Positions 13,867-22,621 of a stretch of DNA of 33,051 nucleotides are shown here, in pieces. Origin of the DNA: Pseudomonadota bacterium (GTDB taxonomy: Bacteria; Pseudomonadota; Gammaproteobacteria; Steroidobacterales; Steroidobacteraceae). The notes beneath the pieces were generated by a model, which worked only from the letters and a program-made list of their open reading frames with translations, had not been told where the DNA came from and ran no database searches. The stretch is from NCBI GenBank assembly GCA_021808195.1, contig JAKBCE010000035.1, forward strand, positions 1 to 33,051, read 5' to 3'. Made by a program: the position numbers and the translations under genes. How positions within the stretch are numbered: the stretch's first letter is position 1; the number at the start of each line of letters is the position of its first letter.

Positions 13867-15426
13867 GTGCTTGCCCCCACCCTGCTCGAAAGTGCCCTCG
13901 AGTCCGCCCCCGACCCCATCGTGATCTGCGATGCGGCCGGTTGCATCGTGTTTGCCAACCGCGCCTGTGCGGCCTTGTTCGGCTATGGCGATGGCGAGCT
14001 GCTCGGCCAACCGCTCGAGCTGCTGCTGCCCGAGGCGCTGCGCGAGCGGCATCGCTCGCTGCGCAGCAGGTACTTCGAGACGCCACGCACGCGGCCGATG
14101 GGTGCCGGGCTCGAGTTGAGCGCCCGGGCCCGCAGTGGTCGTGAGTTCCCGGTCGAGATTGCCCTCAGTCCCGTGGCCAACGGTACGCACCGCTTGGTCA
14201 TCGCTGCGATCCGCGACATCAGTGAGCGCAGAGGCATTGAAGCACAGCTGCGCGCGGCACGTGCGGCGGCGGAGCAGGCGCGCCAGAGCGCCTGTGCGGC
14301 ACGCGATCTCGCCGATCGAGCCAATCAGGCCAAGAGCCGCTTTCTTGCCACGGCCAGTCACGATCTGCGCCAACCGCTACAGTCCCTGGCGCTGCTGAAC
14401 GGCATGCTGCGGCGCATGAGTCGCGAGCCGGCACTCGCCGAGGCGCTCGAGCAGCAGGAGCGCTCGATCGGGGCGATGTCGCGTCTGCTCAATGCTCTGC
14501 TTGACATCGGCCGCCTGGAGTCCGGTGCGGTGCGTCCGCAGATCAGCGAGTTCGAGATCCAGCCGTTGCTCGAGCAGCTGCGCCAGGAATTCGCGGCGCT
14601 GGCCGCGCAACAAGGCATTGCACTGCGCGTTGCGGCGATGGGCGGCACGCTGCGCACCGATGCGGCATTGTTCGAGCAGGTGTTGCGCAACCTGCTGTCG
14701 AATGCGCTGAAATACACTCGGCAGGGCGAAGTCGAGGTGCGCTGCACCATCGAGCCGCCGTTGGCGCGCATCGAGGTGCGCGACACCGGCGTTGGCATCG
14801 CGCCGGAGCAATTGCCGCTCATATTCAACGAGTTCTACCAGATCGACACCGCCGATGATGCACCGCGCCGCGGCTACGGACTCGGCCTGAGTATCGTCAA
14901 CCGCATCGTGCAGTTGCTCGGCTTGAAGCTCGAGGTGCAATCGGCTCTCGGTGCCGGCTCGCGCTTTCGGCTGACGGTGCCCTGCGGTGGTGAGGTGAGC
15001 GCAACGCCGCTGGCGGCGGCCGCGCAGCTCACACCGGTCACGCTGCCCGAACGCGAGCGCGTACCGAAGATCCTGCTCATCGAGGACGAAGCCGGCGTGC
15101 GGGTGGCCACCGCACTGTTGTTGCGTGCCGCGGGCTACGAGGTGCTGGCGTGCGCTTCCCCGAGCGATGCGTTCGCGCAGCTGCAGGCACACGGTGCGAT
15201 CGACCTGCTGATCAGCGACTATCACCTCGGCGGCCAGGTGAGCGGCGCTGAGTTCATCCTCACCGCGCGCGAGCGTCTCGGGGCGCAGTTACCGGCCATT
15301 CTGCTCACTGGGGATACCTCGATGGGCGTGCAGGGGCTGAATCCCGATGCGCGTTGGCGTATCGCCCGCAAACCGCTGCATGCCGATGAGCTGCTGGCGT
15401 TGATCGGCGAGCTGCTCGAGCGCTGA
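13867..15426 (+). CDS. PAS-domain hybrid histidine kinase with receiver domain
   Basis: A 519-residue protein with a GTG start six bases after AGGAG. Domain order: PAS (about 6-118; ESAPDPIVICDAAGCIVFANRAC, FGYGDGELLGQPL), coiled coil (120-155), HisKA with phosphorylated H165 in KSRFLATASHDLRQPLQS, HATPase (N box FEQVLRNLLSNALKY, G1 RDTGVGI, G2 GYGLGLSIV) and a C-terminal receiver (about 400-515) with acidic IEDE near 405-408 and phospho-acceptor D451 in LLISDYHLGG. There are no membrane segments, so it senses a cytoplasmic signal. Phosphate can pass from H165 to D451, but no HPt or separate response regulator is adjacent, so the output is unknown. It may be cotranscribed with the Crp/Fnr gene. 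Confidence 0.93.
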   Translation: MLAPTLLESALESAPDPIVICDAAGCIVFANRACAALFGYGDGELLGQPLELLLPEALRERHRSLRSRYFETPRTRPMGAGLELSARARSGREFPVEIALSPVANGTHRLVIAAIRDISERRGIEAQLRAARAAAEQARQSACAARDLADRANQAKSRFLATASHDLRQPLQSLALLNGMLRRMSREPALAEALEQQERSIGAMSRLLNALLDIGRLESGAVRPQISEFEIQPLLEQLRQEFAALAAQQGIALRVAAMGGTLRTDAALFEQVLRNLLSNALKYTRQGEVEVRCTIEPPLARIEVRDTGVGIAPEQLPLIFNEFYQIDTADDAPRRGYGLGLSIVNRIVQLLGLKLEVQSALGAGSRFRLTVPCGGEVSATPLAAAAQLTPVTLPERERVPKILLIEDEAGVRVATALLLRAAGYEVLACASPSDAFAQLQAHGAIDLLISDYHLGGQVSGAEFILTARERLGAQLPAILLTGDTSMGVQGLNPDARWRIARKPLHADELLALIGELLER

Positions 15427-15460
15427 ACGAGCGGCCCTGGCGCGGGGGCGGATCGGCCTG

Positions 15461-15476
15461 CCGCCCATCTGGGCGG
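15461..15476 (+). terminator. Possible weak terminator after the histidine kinase
   Basis: CCGCCC-ATCT-GGGCGG forms a 6-bp perfect GC stem with a tetraloop, 35 bases after the kinase stop. No T-run follows, so this is only a possible attenuating hairpin. Confidence 0.35.
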
Positions 15477-15555
15477 ATCTGAGCATACAATCGCGAGTGG
15501 ACGGCCGAGCGCAGGCGGTCGCCGTCCCCTGCAGTCATATGGAGCGATCCCCCGG

Positions 15556-15972
15556 GTGAACAGCGCAGCGGCGAGACTTCGCCAATTTTCCTCTGGGCTC
15601 AGGCGCCCGGGGCGGCGCCTGCGAACGGGGGCGCTCGGCACGCTCGGCACGCTCAGCACGCTCGTGCTGCTCGGCGCGTGTGCCAGCGCGCCGCCACATT
15701 ATCCGTCCGCAATCGCTGAGAAGCGCATCGGCAAGCCGTTGTTCAATCTGGAGATGCGCTGGAGTACCCCGTCCGGTTTGCGCCAGGAGGGCGAGGGGCG
15801 CATCGCCACCTGGCGGTTCAACCAGTACAACTACGCCGGTTGCAACGTCGAGGTGCGCACCGATCGGCACGATATCATTCGACACGTGAGCTGGACGACG
15901 GGCTGCGGTCCGCCGCCCCCCAAGCGCAGCTCGGCGCCGCCTCACCCAGCGCCGCCGCCGGCAGGCAAGTGA
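15556..15972 (+). CDS. Small putative lipoprotein
   Basis: A 138-residue protein with a GTG start (GGAG about 11 bases upstream, a long spacing, so the start is uncertain). A basic n-region (RRPGRRLR) and a hydrophobic stretch end in the lipobox LLGAC, so the mature lipoprotein would begin at that Cys (about residue 42). The mature part is short, with strands around PLFNLEMRW and ATWRFNQYNYAGCNVEV and two further cysteines that may form a disulphide, and ends in a proline-rich tail. No family is recognised. The hydrophobic core is encoded by a 9-base tandem repeat. The 3' end overlaps the convergent acyl-carrier-protein gene by 31 bases. Confidence 0.68.
   Translation: MNSAAARLRQFSSGLRRPGRRLRTGALGTLGTLSTLVLLGACASAPPHYPSAIAEKRIGKPLFNLEMRWSTPSGLRQEGEGRIATWRFNQYNYAGCNVEVRTDRHDIIRHVSWTTGCGPPPPKRSSAPPHPAPPPAGK
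15633..15665 (+). repeat. 9-bp tandem repeat inside a signal peptide
   Basis: The unit GCTCGGCAC occurs twice, then GCTCAGCAC, then a partial GCTCGT. It encodes LGTLGTLSTL in the hydrophobic core of the lipoprotein signal. Because the unit is a multiple of three, copy-number change would lengthen or shorten the core without a frameshift. Confidence 0.75.
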
Positions 15973-16205
15973 CTCAGCACGAACTGCACGGCACCCTCGA
16001 GACTGGCGAGCTGAGCGTAATCGCGTTCAGGAATGTCGAGGTGGAAGGCCTCGCTGAGCGCGGTGGCAAAGTGCAGCGCATCCATCGAATCGAAGTCGAA
16101 CTGATCCCGCAACGGGCGTTTCGGGTCAACGCGCTCTGCATCCACATCGGGGGCGATGCGGCTCAGCAGTCCAAGCACTCCGGCGCGAATCTCGTTGATG
16201 TCCAT
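15942..16205 (-). CDS. Acyl carrier protein linked to a 2-oxoacid dehydrogenase operon
   Basis: An 87-residue protein from the ATG at 16205 (GGAGG four bases upstream). It is a four-helix acyl carrier protein with the phosphopantetheine attachment serine S40 in the FDFDSMDALHF motif (canonical form D-S-L/M). The acidic helix II and the C-terminal helix (LASLEGAVQFVLSHL) fit the family. It starts 14 bases after the E2 stop and is the last gene of the operon. It is not the housekeeping AcpP, which lies with fatty-acid synthesis genes, so it is probably a specialised carrier. A function tied to the dehydrogenase complex or the acyl-CoA synthetase is inference. Its 3' end overlaps the convergent lipoprotein gene. 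Confidence 0.88.
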   Translation of the reverse strand: MDINEIRAGVLGLLSRIAPDVDAERVDPKRPLRDQFDFDSMDALHFATALSEAFHLDIPERDYAQLASLEGAVQFVLSHLPAGGGAG

Positions 16206-16219
16206 GGGTCCTCCGCGGA

Positions 16220-17380
16220 TCACAGTGCCGCGGGTTCGCCGAGCAGTGCGGCAATAGCGCGCAGGAAGCGCGCGCCGGCGCGTCCGTCGGTGACGCGGTG
16301 ATCGGCCGCCAGCCCCAGGGTCAGGGTCGGGCGGATCAGCAGCTGTCCCTCGAGCGCCCAGGGCGAGGCGCGGATCGCCCCGACGCCGATGATCGCGACC
16401 TGCGGCGGATTGATGATCGGGTACAACACATCGACGCCATCGGCGCCGAGGTTGGTGACGGTGATGGTGGCGGCCGTGAACTCCCCGGAGCGCAGGTGAC
16501 CGGCGCGCGCACGCATCACCAGCGCGCTGAATTCGCGCATCAGGGTCGGCAGGTCCTTCGCGTGCGCATCGGGCAGTGCCGGGGCGAGCAGCCCGCCGCC
16601 GCGCAGGGCGATCGCCGCGCCGACGTGCACGGCCGCAGACGGCTCGAACCGACCGTCACGAAAGTATCCGTTGAAGCCCTCACTGCGCGCCGCAGCGAGC
16701 GCCACGGCCTTGATAATGAGCAGCGAGTCGAGCAGCCGCTCGCCAACGGGCAGCGGCGCGTTGTGCGCGGCGAGCCACGCCTGGGCGGGACCGAAATCGA
16801 GCGTGTGTCCGAGGTAATAATGCGGGATCTCGCGTTTCGAGCGCGCCATCGCGGCGCCGATCGTCTGGCGCATGGCTGTGTGCTCCGCAGCACCGTGCGC
16901 CGGCTGCGCGCGGTCGAGTTGCTCGATGTCCGCCAGGCTCAGCACGCCACCTGGCGTAGCGGTTTGCCGGAGTGTTTCCGGGGCGAGCCCGAGCTGCTGC
17001 GCGCGCCGGCGCGCCGCCGGTGACAGACGCAGCCGCTGGGGCTGCGCCGCGACGACGGGCGCCGGAGCAGATCCAGGCGCTGGAGCACTCGTGGGAGGCG
17101 CACCAGACTCTGCAGCGCGGGATGCGCTTGCCGAGTGAGCTGCGTCGACTTCCAAGTGAGCGAGCACCGCGCCGACCGGCACTTTCGCCCCGGGCAGGCT
17201 CACCAGCTCGGTGAGCACCCCGTCCTCGTAGGACTCGATGTCGATCAGTCCCTTGGTGGTCTCCACCGTGGCGATGGGCTCGCCGCGGCGGATGGACTCG
17301 CCGGGCTGCTTCAGCCATTGCGTCAGCGTCGCGCTCTCCATGTCGGCGCCGAGGGAGGGCAGGCGGAATGGCACTTGCAT
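16220..17380 (-). CDS. pdhC: Dihydrolipoamide acyltransferase, E2 of a 2-oxoacid dehydrogenase complex
   Basis: A 386-residue protein. The ATG at 17380 overlaps the E1 beta stop (TGATG) with GGAGG upstream, so longer frames are rejected. It has one lipoyl domain (1-80) with lipoyl-lysine K43 in ETTKGLID, an Ala/Pro linker (80-115), a peripheral subunit-binding domain (about 117-153; LRLSPAARRRAQQLGL) and a catalytic core with the active-site H361 and D365 in ADHRVTDG. It moves the acyl group from E1 to CoA. A single lipoyl domain and the pairing with a separate E1 alpha/beta fit pyruvate, acetoin or branched-chain complexes; which substrate cannot be decided. No E3 lies in this operon. Confidence 0.93.
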   Translation of the reverse strand: MQVPFRLPSLGADMESATLTQWLKQPGESIRRGEPIATVETTKGLIDIESYEDGVLTELVSLPGAKVPVGAVLAHLEVDAAHSASASRAAESGAPPTSAPAPGSAPAPVVAAQPQRLRLSPAARRRAQQLGLAPETLRQTATPGGVLSLADIEQLDRAQPAHGAAEHTAMRQTIGAAMARSKREIPHYYLGHTLDFGPAQAWLAAHNAPLPVGERLLDSLLIIKAVALAAARSEGFNGYFRDGRFEPSAAVHVGAAIALRGGGLLAPALPDAHAKDLPTLMREFSALVMRARAGHLRSGEFTAATITVTNLGADGVDVLYPIINPPQVAIIGVGAIRASPWALEGQLLIRPTLTLGLAADHRVTDGRAGARFLRAIAALLGEPAAL

Positions 17381-18393
17381 CAGCCGCCTCCGGCCGGCCG
17401 CAGCAGTGCGCGCGCCGCCGCCACAATGCCCGCCGCGCTCGGTAGGGCCGCCTCCTCGAGATGCCGGGCGTAGGGAATGGGAACCTCTGCCGTGCACAGC
17501 CTCGTCACCGGCGCGTCGAGCTCGTAGAAGGCCTGCTCGGTGATCCGCATGGCGATCTCGGCGGCGAGACTGCCGCTGCGCCAGCCCTCATCCACGATCA
17601 GTACCCGGCGGGTGTGGCGCACACTCGCCATGATGGCCGCATCATCCAGGGGACGCAGCGTGCGCAGATCGAGCACCTCGGCCTCGATGCCCTCGGCAGC
17701 GAGGCTGCGCGCCGCCGCGAGGCATTTGTGCAGACTCCAGCCGTAGGAGATGAGCGTGAGGTCCCGGCCGCTGCGGCGAATGGCCGCGTGTTCCAGGTCG
17801 ACGCGCGCCAAGCCCTCGGTGAGGGTTCCTTCCATGTTGTAAAGATAGAGGTGCTCGAACAGCAACACCGGATCGGGCAGTGCGAGCGCCGCGGCCAACA
17901 TGAAACGCGCATCATCGAGGGTCGAAGGGACCGCGATGCGCAGCCCCGGCACGTGCGCATACCAGCCCTCGAGGCTGTGCGAGTGCTGCGCGCCGAGCTG
18001 CCGTCCGGCACCGGTGGCGAGGCGGATCACGAGCGGTACGTTGAGCTGTCCGCCTGACATGTGCGAGAGCGTCGCGGCGTTGTTGACGATCTGATCGAGC
18101 GCCAGTAGGCTGAAATTGACGGTCATGATCTCGACGATCGGCCGCAGACCGGCGAGGGCGGCGCCGATGCCGGCCCCGACGAAGGCGGACTCGCTGAGCG
18201 GAGTGTCGCGAATGCGCTCGGGCCCGAAGGTCTCGAGCAGTCCCTTGCTCACCGCGTAGCTGCCTCCGTAGCGCCCCACGTCCTCGCCCATCAGAAACAC
18301 GCGCGGGTCCTCGCTCAACGACTGGTGCAGCGCGGCGCGTACGGCATCGCGATAGGAGAGGGACACGGCAGACTCAGGTGTGCCGCTCGGCAT
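17380..18393 (-). CDS. pdhB: 2-oxoacid dehydrogenase E1 component, beta subunit
   Basis: A 337-residue protein of the transketolase-like pyrimidine-binding family. Motifs are [49 protein letters not shown] (with the conserved Glu region that contacts thiamine diphosphate) and the C-terminal transketolase domain ([45 protein letters not shown]). The ATG at 18393 overlaps the E1 alpha gene by 20 bases; a GTG at 18366 is an alternative start nearer the conserved domain ([12 protein letters not shown]). It forms the alpha2beta2 E1 with the upstream product and decarboxylates a 2-oxoacid, most likely pyruvate. Confidence 0.93.
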   Translation of the reverse strand: MPSGTPESAVSLSYRDAVRAALHQSLSEDPRVFLMGEDVGRYGGSYAVSKGLLETFGPERIRDTPLSESAFVGAGIGAALAGLRPIVEIMTVNFSLLALDQIVNNAATLSHMSGGQLNVPLVIRLATGAGRQLGAQHSHSLEGWYAHVPGLRIAVPSTLDDARFMLAAALALPDPVLLFEHLYLYNMEGTLTEGLARVDLEHAAIRRSGRDLTLISYGWSLHKCLAAARSLAAEGIEAEVLDLRTLRPLDDAAIMASVRHTRRVLIVDEGWRSGSLAAEIAMRITEQAFYELDAPVTRLCTAEVPIPYARHLEEAALPSAAGIVAAARALLRPAGGG

Positions 18394-19360
18394 AGACAAA
18401 GCGCTCCAGGTCACTGACCGGCTCCCACGCCGAGTGCTCGGCAAACTGCACCGCAGCGTCGAGCTCAGCCTCACAGTCCCGTTGCAGTTGTGCCAAGTCG
18501 CTCTCCTGCAGCACGCCGAGGGCGCGCAGCCGGGCGCTGAGGGTGATGATCGGGTCGCGCTTCTGCCAGGTTTCGACCTCGGCGCGCCCGCGATACAGCT
18601 GCGGGTCGAACATCGAATGCGCGCGGAAGCGGTAGGTGCGCATCTCGAGCAGAATCGGCTCGCTCTCGGTGCGCACGGTGCGAGCGGCCTGCGCGACCGC
18701 CGCCTGCACGGCAAGTACGTCCATGCCGTCGACCGCAGCGGCGCCGATCCGGTAGGCCGCGGCTTTTGCGCTGATATCCGGCTCGGCCTGAGCGCGTTCG
18801 AGCGCAGTGCCCATCGCGTAGAGATTGTTCTCGCAGACGAACAGCACCGGCAGCCGCCACAGCGCCGCAAGATTGAGCGATTCGTGAAATTCCCCCTCGG
18901 CCACGGCGCCATCGCCGAAGAAGCACGCCGTGAGGGCGCGCTCGGCGCGCAGCTTTTGTGCGAGCGCGATGCCGACTGCCACCGGCAGACCACCGCCGAC
19001 GATGGCATGACCGCCGTAGAAGCGGCGCGACGCATCGAACAGGTGCATCGAGCCGCCGCGTCCGCGGCTGCAGCCGCTTTGCTTGCCGTAGAGCTCGGCC
19101 ATCACCCGATCCATCGGAATGCCACGTGCGAGCGCATGGCCATGCTCGCGGTAGGTGGCCACGATGGCATCCTCAGGGCCGAACTCCTGCATCGCGCCGA
19201 CGGCGATCGCCTCCTCGCCGTTGCACAGGTGCAGGAAGCCGCGGATCTTCATCTGGCCGTAGAGTTGATAGCAGCGGTCCTCGAACCCGCGGATGCGCAG
19301 CATTGCCCCGAGCAGCCTAAGTCCGTGCTCACGCGTGAGGGCGGCGGCGGAGGCGTTCAT
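18374..19360 (-). CDS. pdhA: 2-oxoacid dehydrogenase E1 component, alpha subunit
   Basis: A 328-residue protein with the thiamine-diphosphate motif: GDG at 149-151 ([15 protein letters not shown]) and NN at 178-179 (FVCENN). The phosphorylation-loop region [15 protein letters not shown] matches pyruvate-type E1 alpha (YRYRGHSMSDP), favouring pyruvate as substrate. GEEAIAVGA near 48-56 and [12 protein letters not shown] near 69-80 are also typical. Its ATG at 19360 overlaps the stop of the acyl-CoA synthetase gene (ATGA), with GAGGG upstream. It works with the beta subunit. Confidence 0.94.
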   Translation of the reverse strand: MNASAAALTREHGLRLLGAMLRIRGFEDRCYQLYGQMKIRGFLHLCNGEEAIAVGAMQEFGPEDAIVATYREHGHALARGIPMDRVMAELYGKQSGCSRGRGGSMHLFDASRRFYGGHAIVGGGLPVAVGIALAQKLRAERALTACFFGDGAVAEGEFHESLNLAALWRLPVLFVCENNLYAMGTALERAQAEPDISAKAAAYRIGAAAVDGMDVLAVQAAVAQAARTVRTESEPILLEMRTYRFRAHSMFDPQLYRGRAEVETWQKRDPIITLSARLRALGVLQESDLAQLQRDCEAELDAAVQFAEHSAWEPVSDLERFVYAERHT

Positions 19361-21120
19361 TGCCGGCCCTCGAGCGTGGACAGATCGCCCTCCGGCAGAC
19401 CGAGCTCGCGCGCGCGCAGCAGGCGGCGCATGATCTTGCCACTGCGGGTGCGCGGCAGAGCGCTGCTGAAGGCGATCTCGCGCGGCGCGACCGCTGCACC
19501 GAGCAGCCGTCGGGCGTGTCCGAGGATCGCCAGACGCAGCGCCTCATCCGGGGTTACCCCGTTTTTCAGCTCGACAAACGCCTTGAGCACCTGCCCGGCA
19601 ATGGGATCGGGAATGCCGATCACCGCCGCCTGGGCGACAGCCGGGTGCTGCATCAGTGCGCTTTCGACCTCGAACGGACTGATGAGGTGTCCGGCAGACT
19701 TGATCACATCGTCCGCGCGGCCGATGAACCAGAAATACCCGTCGCGATCGCGACGCGCCAGGTCACCGGCCAGATACCACCCATCCCGAAAGCTCGCCCG
19801 ATAGCGCTCCGGGTTGTCGAGGTAGCCACTGAACATCGAGGGCCAGCCGGGCCGCAGCGCGATCTCCCCGACCTCATCATCGGAGTCGATCTGCTCCAGA
19901 GCACCCGTTGCGCTGCGGCGCACCAGCGCCGCCTCGATTCCCGGTACCGCCCGGCCCATCGAGCCCGGCACGACCTCGCAGGCCGGAAAGTTCGCGATCA
20001 TGATGGCGCCGGTTTCGGTCTGCCACCACGTGTCGTGAAACGGCTGTCCAAATGCCTGCACCCCCCAGCGGACCGCCTCGGCGTTAAGCGGCTCCCCGAC
20101 GCTTGCCATCAGCCGCAGCGCCGGATACTCGTGGGCGCGGGTCAGCTCGAGCCCAGCCTTCATCAGCATGCGGATCGCCGTCGGCGCGGTGTACCAGACG
20201 CTGACGCGCTCCTCGGCGAGAATCCGGTACCAGCGCTCGGGGTCGAATTCCTCCCGGTCGACGATCATCGTGACGCCGCAGGTAAGTGGGCCGATCAGCC
20301 CGTAGGCGATGCCGGTCACCCAGCCCGGGTCGGCCGTGCACCAGAACACCTCCTGCGGGTTCAGGTCGAGCACCAGCTCACTGGTGGCGTGCTGCGCGAT
20401 CACCGCGCCGTGGGTGAGCGTGACGCCCTTAGGCATCCCGGTGGTGCCGCTGGTGAAATGCAGCAACGCGACATCCGAGTCGCAGGTCGGTGCGCTCTGA
20501 TATGACTGCGCTGCCTCACGCATCAGACCGGCGAAGTCCACCGTCCCTTGCGGTACGGGGTCGGCCGGGTCCTCGCGGATGATCAGCACGTGGCGCAGCT
20601 CAGCGAGTGCGGCGCGGATGGGCGCGACCTTGCGCCGGTAGAGTGTTGCGGTCGTCACCAGAACCTGAATGTGGCCGAGTGTGAGCCGGGTCTGCAGCGG
20701 CTGCGGCCCAAAGGCGAAGAACAGCGGGCAAAACACGTTGCCGGCCCTGAGCGTGCCGAGCGCGCTCGTGAACAGCTCAGGTCGGCGTCCGAGGAGTGTC
20801 GCCACCGCCGCCCCACGTGCGATGCCCAGTGAGTGGAGAACGTTGGCGAAGCGTGCGCTGTCGGCCTGCAATTGCGCGTAGCTGACATCGACCCGTCTGT
20901 CCGAGCGATCGATGAAACGCGCTGCCAACCATGCACCGTTGCCGCGCTGTACCTGTCGGTCGAGTGCTTCGTATGCGATGTTCAGCCGCGCATCGGTACC
21001 GCCTGTGAGCGCGCGGCGTGCCCGCTCCCAGCTGAAGCTCGCACGCGCGGTGGCGTAGTCGGCCAGGTGATGGCTCAGTCCCGGTGGTGCAGGCCGTGCG
21101 GGTAAGGTGGGATCGCTCAT
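19357..21120 (-). CDS. Acyl-/acetyl-CoA synthetase, AMP-forming
   Basis: A 587-residue ANL-superfamily enzyme from the ATG at 21120; the frame is open to 21177. The adenylate P-loop is [12 protein letters not shown] near 221-232. Further motifs are [39 protein letters not shown] (hinge and A8) and [11 protein letters not shown] with the catalytic Lys near 562 (A10). W/G-rich motifs ([20 protein letters not shown]) resemble acetyl-CoA synthetases and short-chain relatives. It activates a short carboxylic acid to its CoA thioester using ATP. It is the first gene of the operon with E1, E2 and ACP, which suggests the operon feeds one acyl-CoA pool from both a free acid and a 2-oxoacid. Confidence 0.92.
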   Translation of the reverse strand: MSDPTLPARPAPPGLSHHLADYATARASFSWERARRALTGGTDARLNIAYEALDRQVQRGNGAWLAARFIDRSDRRVDVSYAQLQADSARFANVLHSLGIARGAAVATLLGRRPELFTSALGTLRAGNVFCPLFFAFGPQPLQTRLTLGHIQVLVTTATLYRRKVAPIRAALAELRHVLIIREDPADPVPQGTVDFAGLMREAAQSYQSAPTCDSDVALLHFTSGTTGMPKGVTLTHGAVIAQHATSELVLDLNPQEVFWCTADPGWVTGIAYGLIGPLTCGVTMIVDREEFDPERWYRILAEERVSVWYTAPTAIRMLMKAGLELTRAHEYPALRLMASVGEPLNAEAVRWGVQAFGQPFHDTWWQTETGAIMIANFPACEVVPGSMGRAVPGIEAALVRRSATGALEQIDSDDEVGEIALRPGWPSMFSGYLDNPERYRASFRDGWYLAGDLARRDRDGYFWFIGRADDVIKSAGHLISPFEVESALMQHPAVAQAAVIGIPDPIAGQVLKAFVELKNGVTPDEALRLAILGHARRLLGAAVAPREIAFSSALPRTRSGKIMRRLLRARELGLPEGDLSTLEGRQ

Positions 21121-21324
21121 GATCGTACTCTGCAAGTCTGATTGTCCCGACTGCAGCGCTGGAGTCGATCCGCGCAACTACGTAGCAAGCTCGAATGCAC
21201 GCTCTAAGCTGACAGCGATGGCTGTATCGTGCGTACAACTGCGGATGCGCACCAACGCATGACTCGCTAGGCTGCCAACGGTCCTGGTGCGTATCGTGCC
21301 AGGATCCTCACTGCGGGAGGTCAG

Positions 21325-21837
21325 ATGAAGCGGTTGTGCTTTCTCAGTCCCGACGTGCAACAGGCGCGCGACGCGGTGCGCGCATTGCGCGCTGCAGGGG
21401 TGGGCGAATCCAACATCATGGTCATTGCCCGGGGTGACATCGCGCTCGAGGACCTGCCGGCAGCCGGGATTGACAAAACCGATGCCACCCCGGGACTTGC
21501 GCGCGGTCTTGCTGCCGGGGGCATCCTCGGGGCGCTCGCGGGTATTCTGGTGATTGCCTTTGAGGATGTGGATCTGGCGCTTGGCGGTGGCGCGATCCCG
21601 CTGTTCGCGCTGTTCGGAGCGGGAGTGAGCGGTCTGGCGACGCTGCTTGCGGGCGCTTCGGTGTCGAGCTCCCGACTTGGCCGCTTCCAACATGCGATCG
21701 AGGTAGAGGGAAACATTTTGCTGATGACGGACGTCCCCGACGAGCGTGCCGAGGAGTTGCAGCGCGCGGTGGCCGAGGCCGCCGCCGCGGTGCAGTTCGT
21801 CGGGGAGGAGCCGCCGGCGCCCGTGCTGCCGCCCTGA
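21325..21837 (+). CDS. Small membrane protein with glycine-rich transmembrane pair
   Basis: A 170-residue protein with GGGAGG placed ideally before the ATG at 21325. The N-terminal soluble part (1-50) has a ferredoxin-like or ACT-like pattern (FLSPDVQQARDAVRALRAAGVGESNIMVIAR). Two glycine/alanine-rich membrane segments follow (about 58-80 and 88-113; GLAAGGILGALAGILVI and GAIPLFALFGAGVSGLATLLAG), then a soluble tail. The layout resembles DUF1269-type and general-stress membrane proteins in proteobacteria. The function is unknown. It is divergent from the acyl-CoA synthetase gene and 50 bases upstream of another small gene on the same strand. Confidence 0.78.
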   Translation: MKRLCFLSPDVQQARDAVRALRAAGVGESNIMVIARGDIALEDLPAAGIDKTDATPGLARGLAAGGILGALAGILVIAFEDVDLALGGGAIPLFALFGAGVSGLATLLAGASVSSSRLGRFQHAIEVEGNILLMTDVPDERAEELQRAVAEAAAAVQFVGEEPPAPVLPP

Positions 21838-21887
21838 GCGGAGAACTGCGAGCGGGGCTTTCATGGCGGGCGCAGGGGAGGGATGGG

Positions 21888-22169
21888 ATGGCGATCAATT
21901 ATGAGCGGGCGCGTCTCGTGCCTGCTTCGGTGTTTGCTACGCCGCAGGATGTGCTGCGCTGCGCAGAGCTGTCGCGCGAGGAGAAGGTGGATCTGCTGCT
22001 GCGCTGGGCCTACGATGCCGCCGAACTCGCCGTGGCCGCTGAGGAGGGGATGCCTGAGGGCGTGGATGATCTGCAGGGTCAGATCCTCGCCGCACTGCAG
22101 AGCCTGGAGCAAAGCGTCGATCTGGAGAAGACCGGACCGGCCAAGCAACACGGCGTGCCGTTGGGTTAG
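21888..22169 (+). CDS. Small soluble protein of a widespread uncharacterised proteobacterial family
   Basis: A 93-residue protein with a GGGGAGGG ribosome-binding site before the ATG at 21888. The signature LSREEKVDLLLRWAYDAAELAVAAEEGM (28-55; EEK...LL..W.YDA.E..VA.EE.M) is recognisable in many small proteobacterial proteins without known role. The rest is helical (LQGQILAALQSLEQS). It is probably cotranscribed with the upstream membrane protein. Its stop overlaps the stop of the convergent hydrogenase protease gene by four bases (TTAG). Confidence 0.75.
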   Translation: MAINYERARLVPASVFATPQDVLRCAELSREEKVDLLLRWAYDAAELAVAAEEGMPEGVDDLQGQILAALQSLEQSVDLEKTGPAKQHGVPLG

Positions 22170-22621
22170 TGCGCGCCCAGAATGTCGGCTGCAACCGCTG
22201 CAACCGCCCGACGCACGGGCGCTGAGAGCGGCGCACCCGCAGTGTACGATTGTCCCTCGATGGCATAGAGCACGCAGTGCATCGGCAGCGCGCCGAGCAC
22301 ACGGGCTAGTTCGAGCGCTTCGGGTAGCTCCAGGCCGTGGGTGGAGAGAGCCCCGGGCAGAGCGGGCAGCGAGTGTGCGCAGACATCGAAGCGCTGCACG
22401 GTTCCAGGTGCCGCGCCGCTGCGGCAGGCATCGATCAGATAGGCGCTGTGCGCGCGGGCCAGTGGCTCAAGCAGCGCCGCCGGTTCGCGGCACCTCAGCA
22501 GCTCGACCTGCGATGGCACTCGGCCGCGCAGCAGCTCTACGCAGTGGGCGCCGGCGGCGTCGTCGCCGCGGCACGGATTACCGAGGCCGATTACCACGGT
22601 TCGCGGCGCGCTTGAGCTCAC
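22166..22621 (-). CDS. [NiFe] hydrogenase maturation protease
   Basis: A 151-residue protein. The GTG at 22621 overlaps the TGA of the large-subunit gene (GTGA), so the coupled start is preferred over an ATG at 22669. It has the family signature VVIGLGNPCRGDDAAG with D21 (nickel-sensing acid), D64 in LIDACRSG, and H95 in STHGLELPEAL. These three residues bind the nickel of the precursor large subunit. The enzyme cuts off the C-terminal tail of the large subunit once nickel is inserted. Here that tail would be the nine residues after H420 of the upstream product. No other maturation genes are in the window. Confidence 0.92.
   Translation of the reverse strand: MSSSAPRTVVIGLGNPCRGDDAAGAHCVELLRGRVPSQVELLRCREPAALLEPLARAHSAYLIDACRSGAAPGTVQRFDVCAHSLPALPGALSTHGLELPEALELARVLGALPMHCVLYAIEGQSYTAGAPLSAPVRRAVAAVAADILGAH

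Noticed and set aside
18394..19035. N-terminal extension of E1 beta through the E1 alpha gene
   Set aside because: The extension is an out-of-frame reading of E1 alpha. The domain begins after the ATG at 18393.
18380..19804. A 474-codon plus-strand frame
   Set aside because: It is antisense to the E1 alpha and acyl-CoA synthetase genes.
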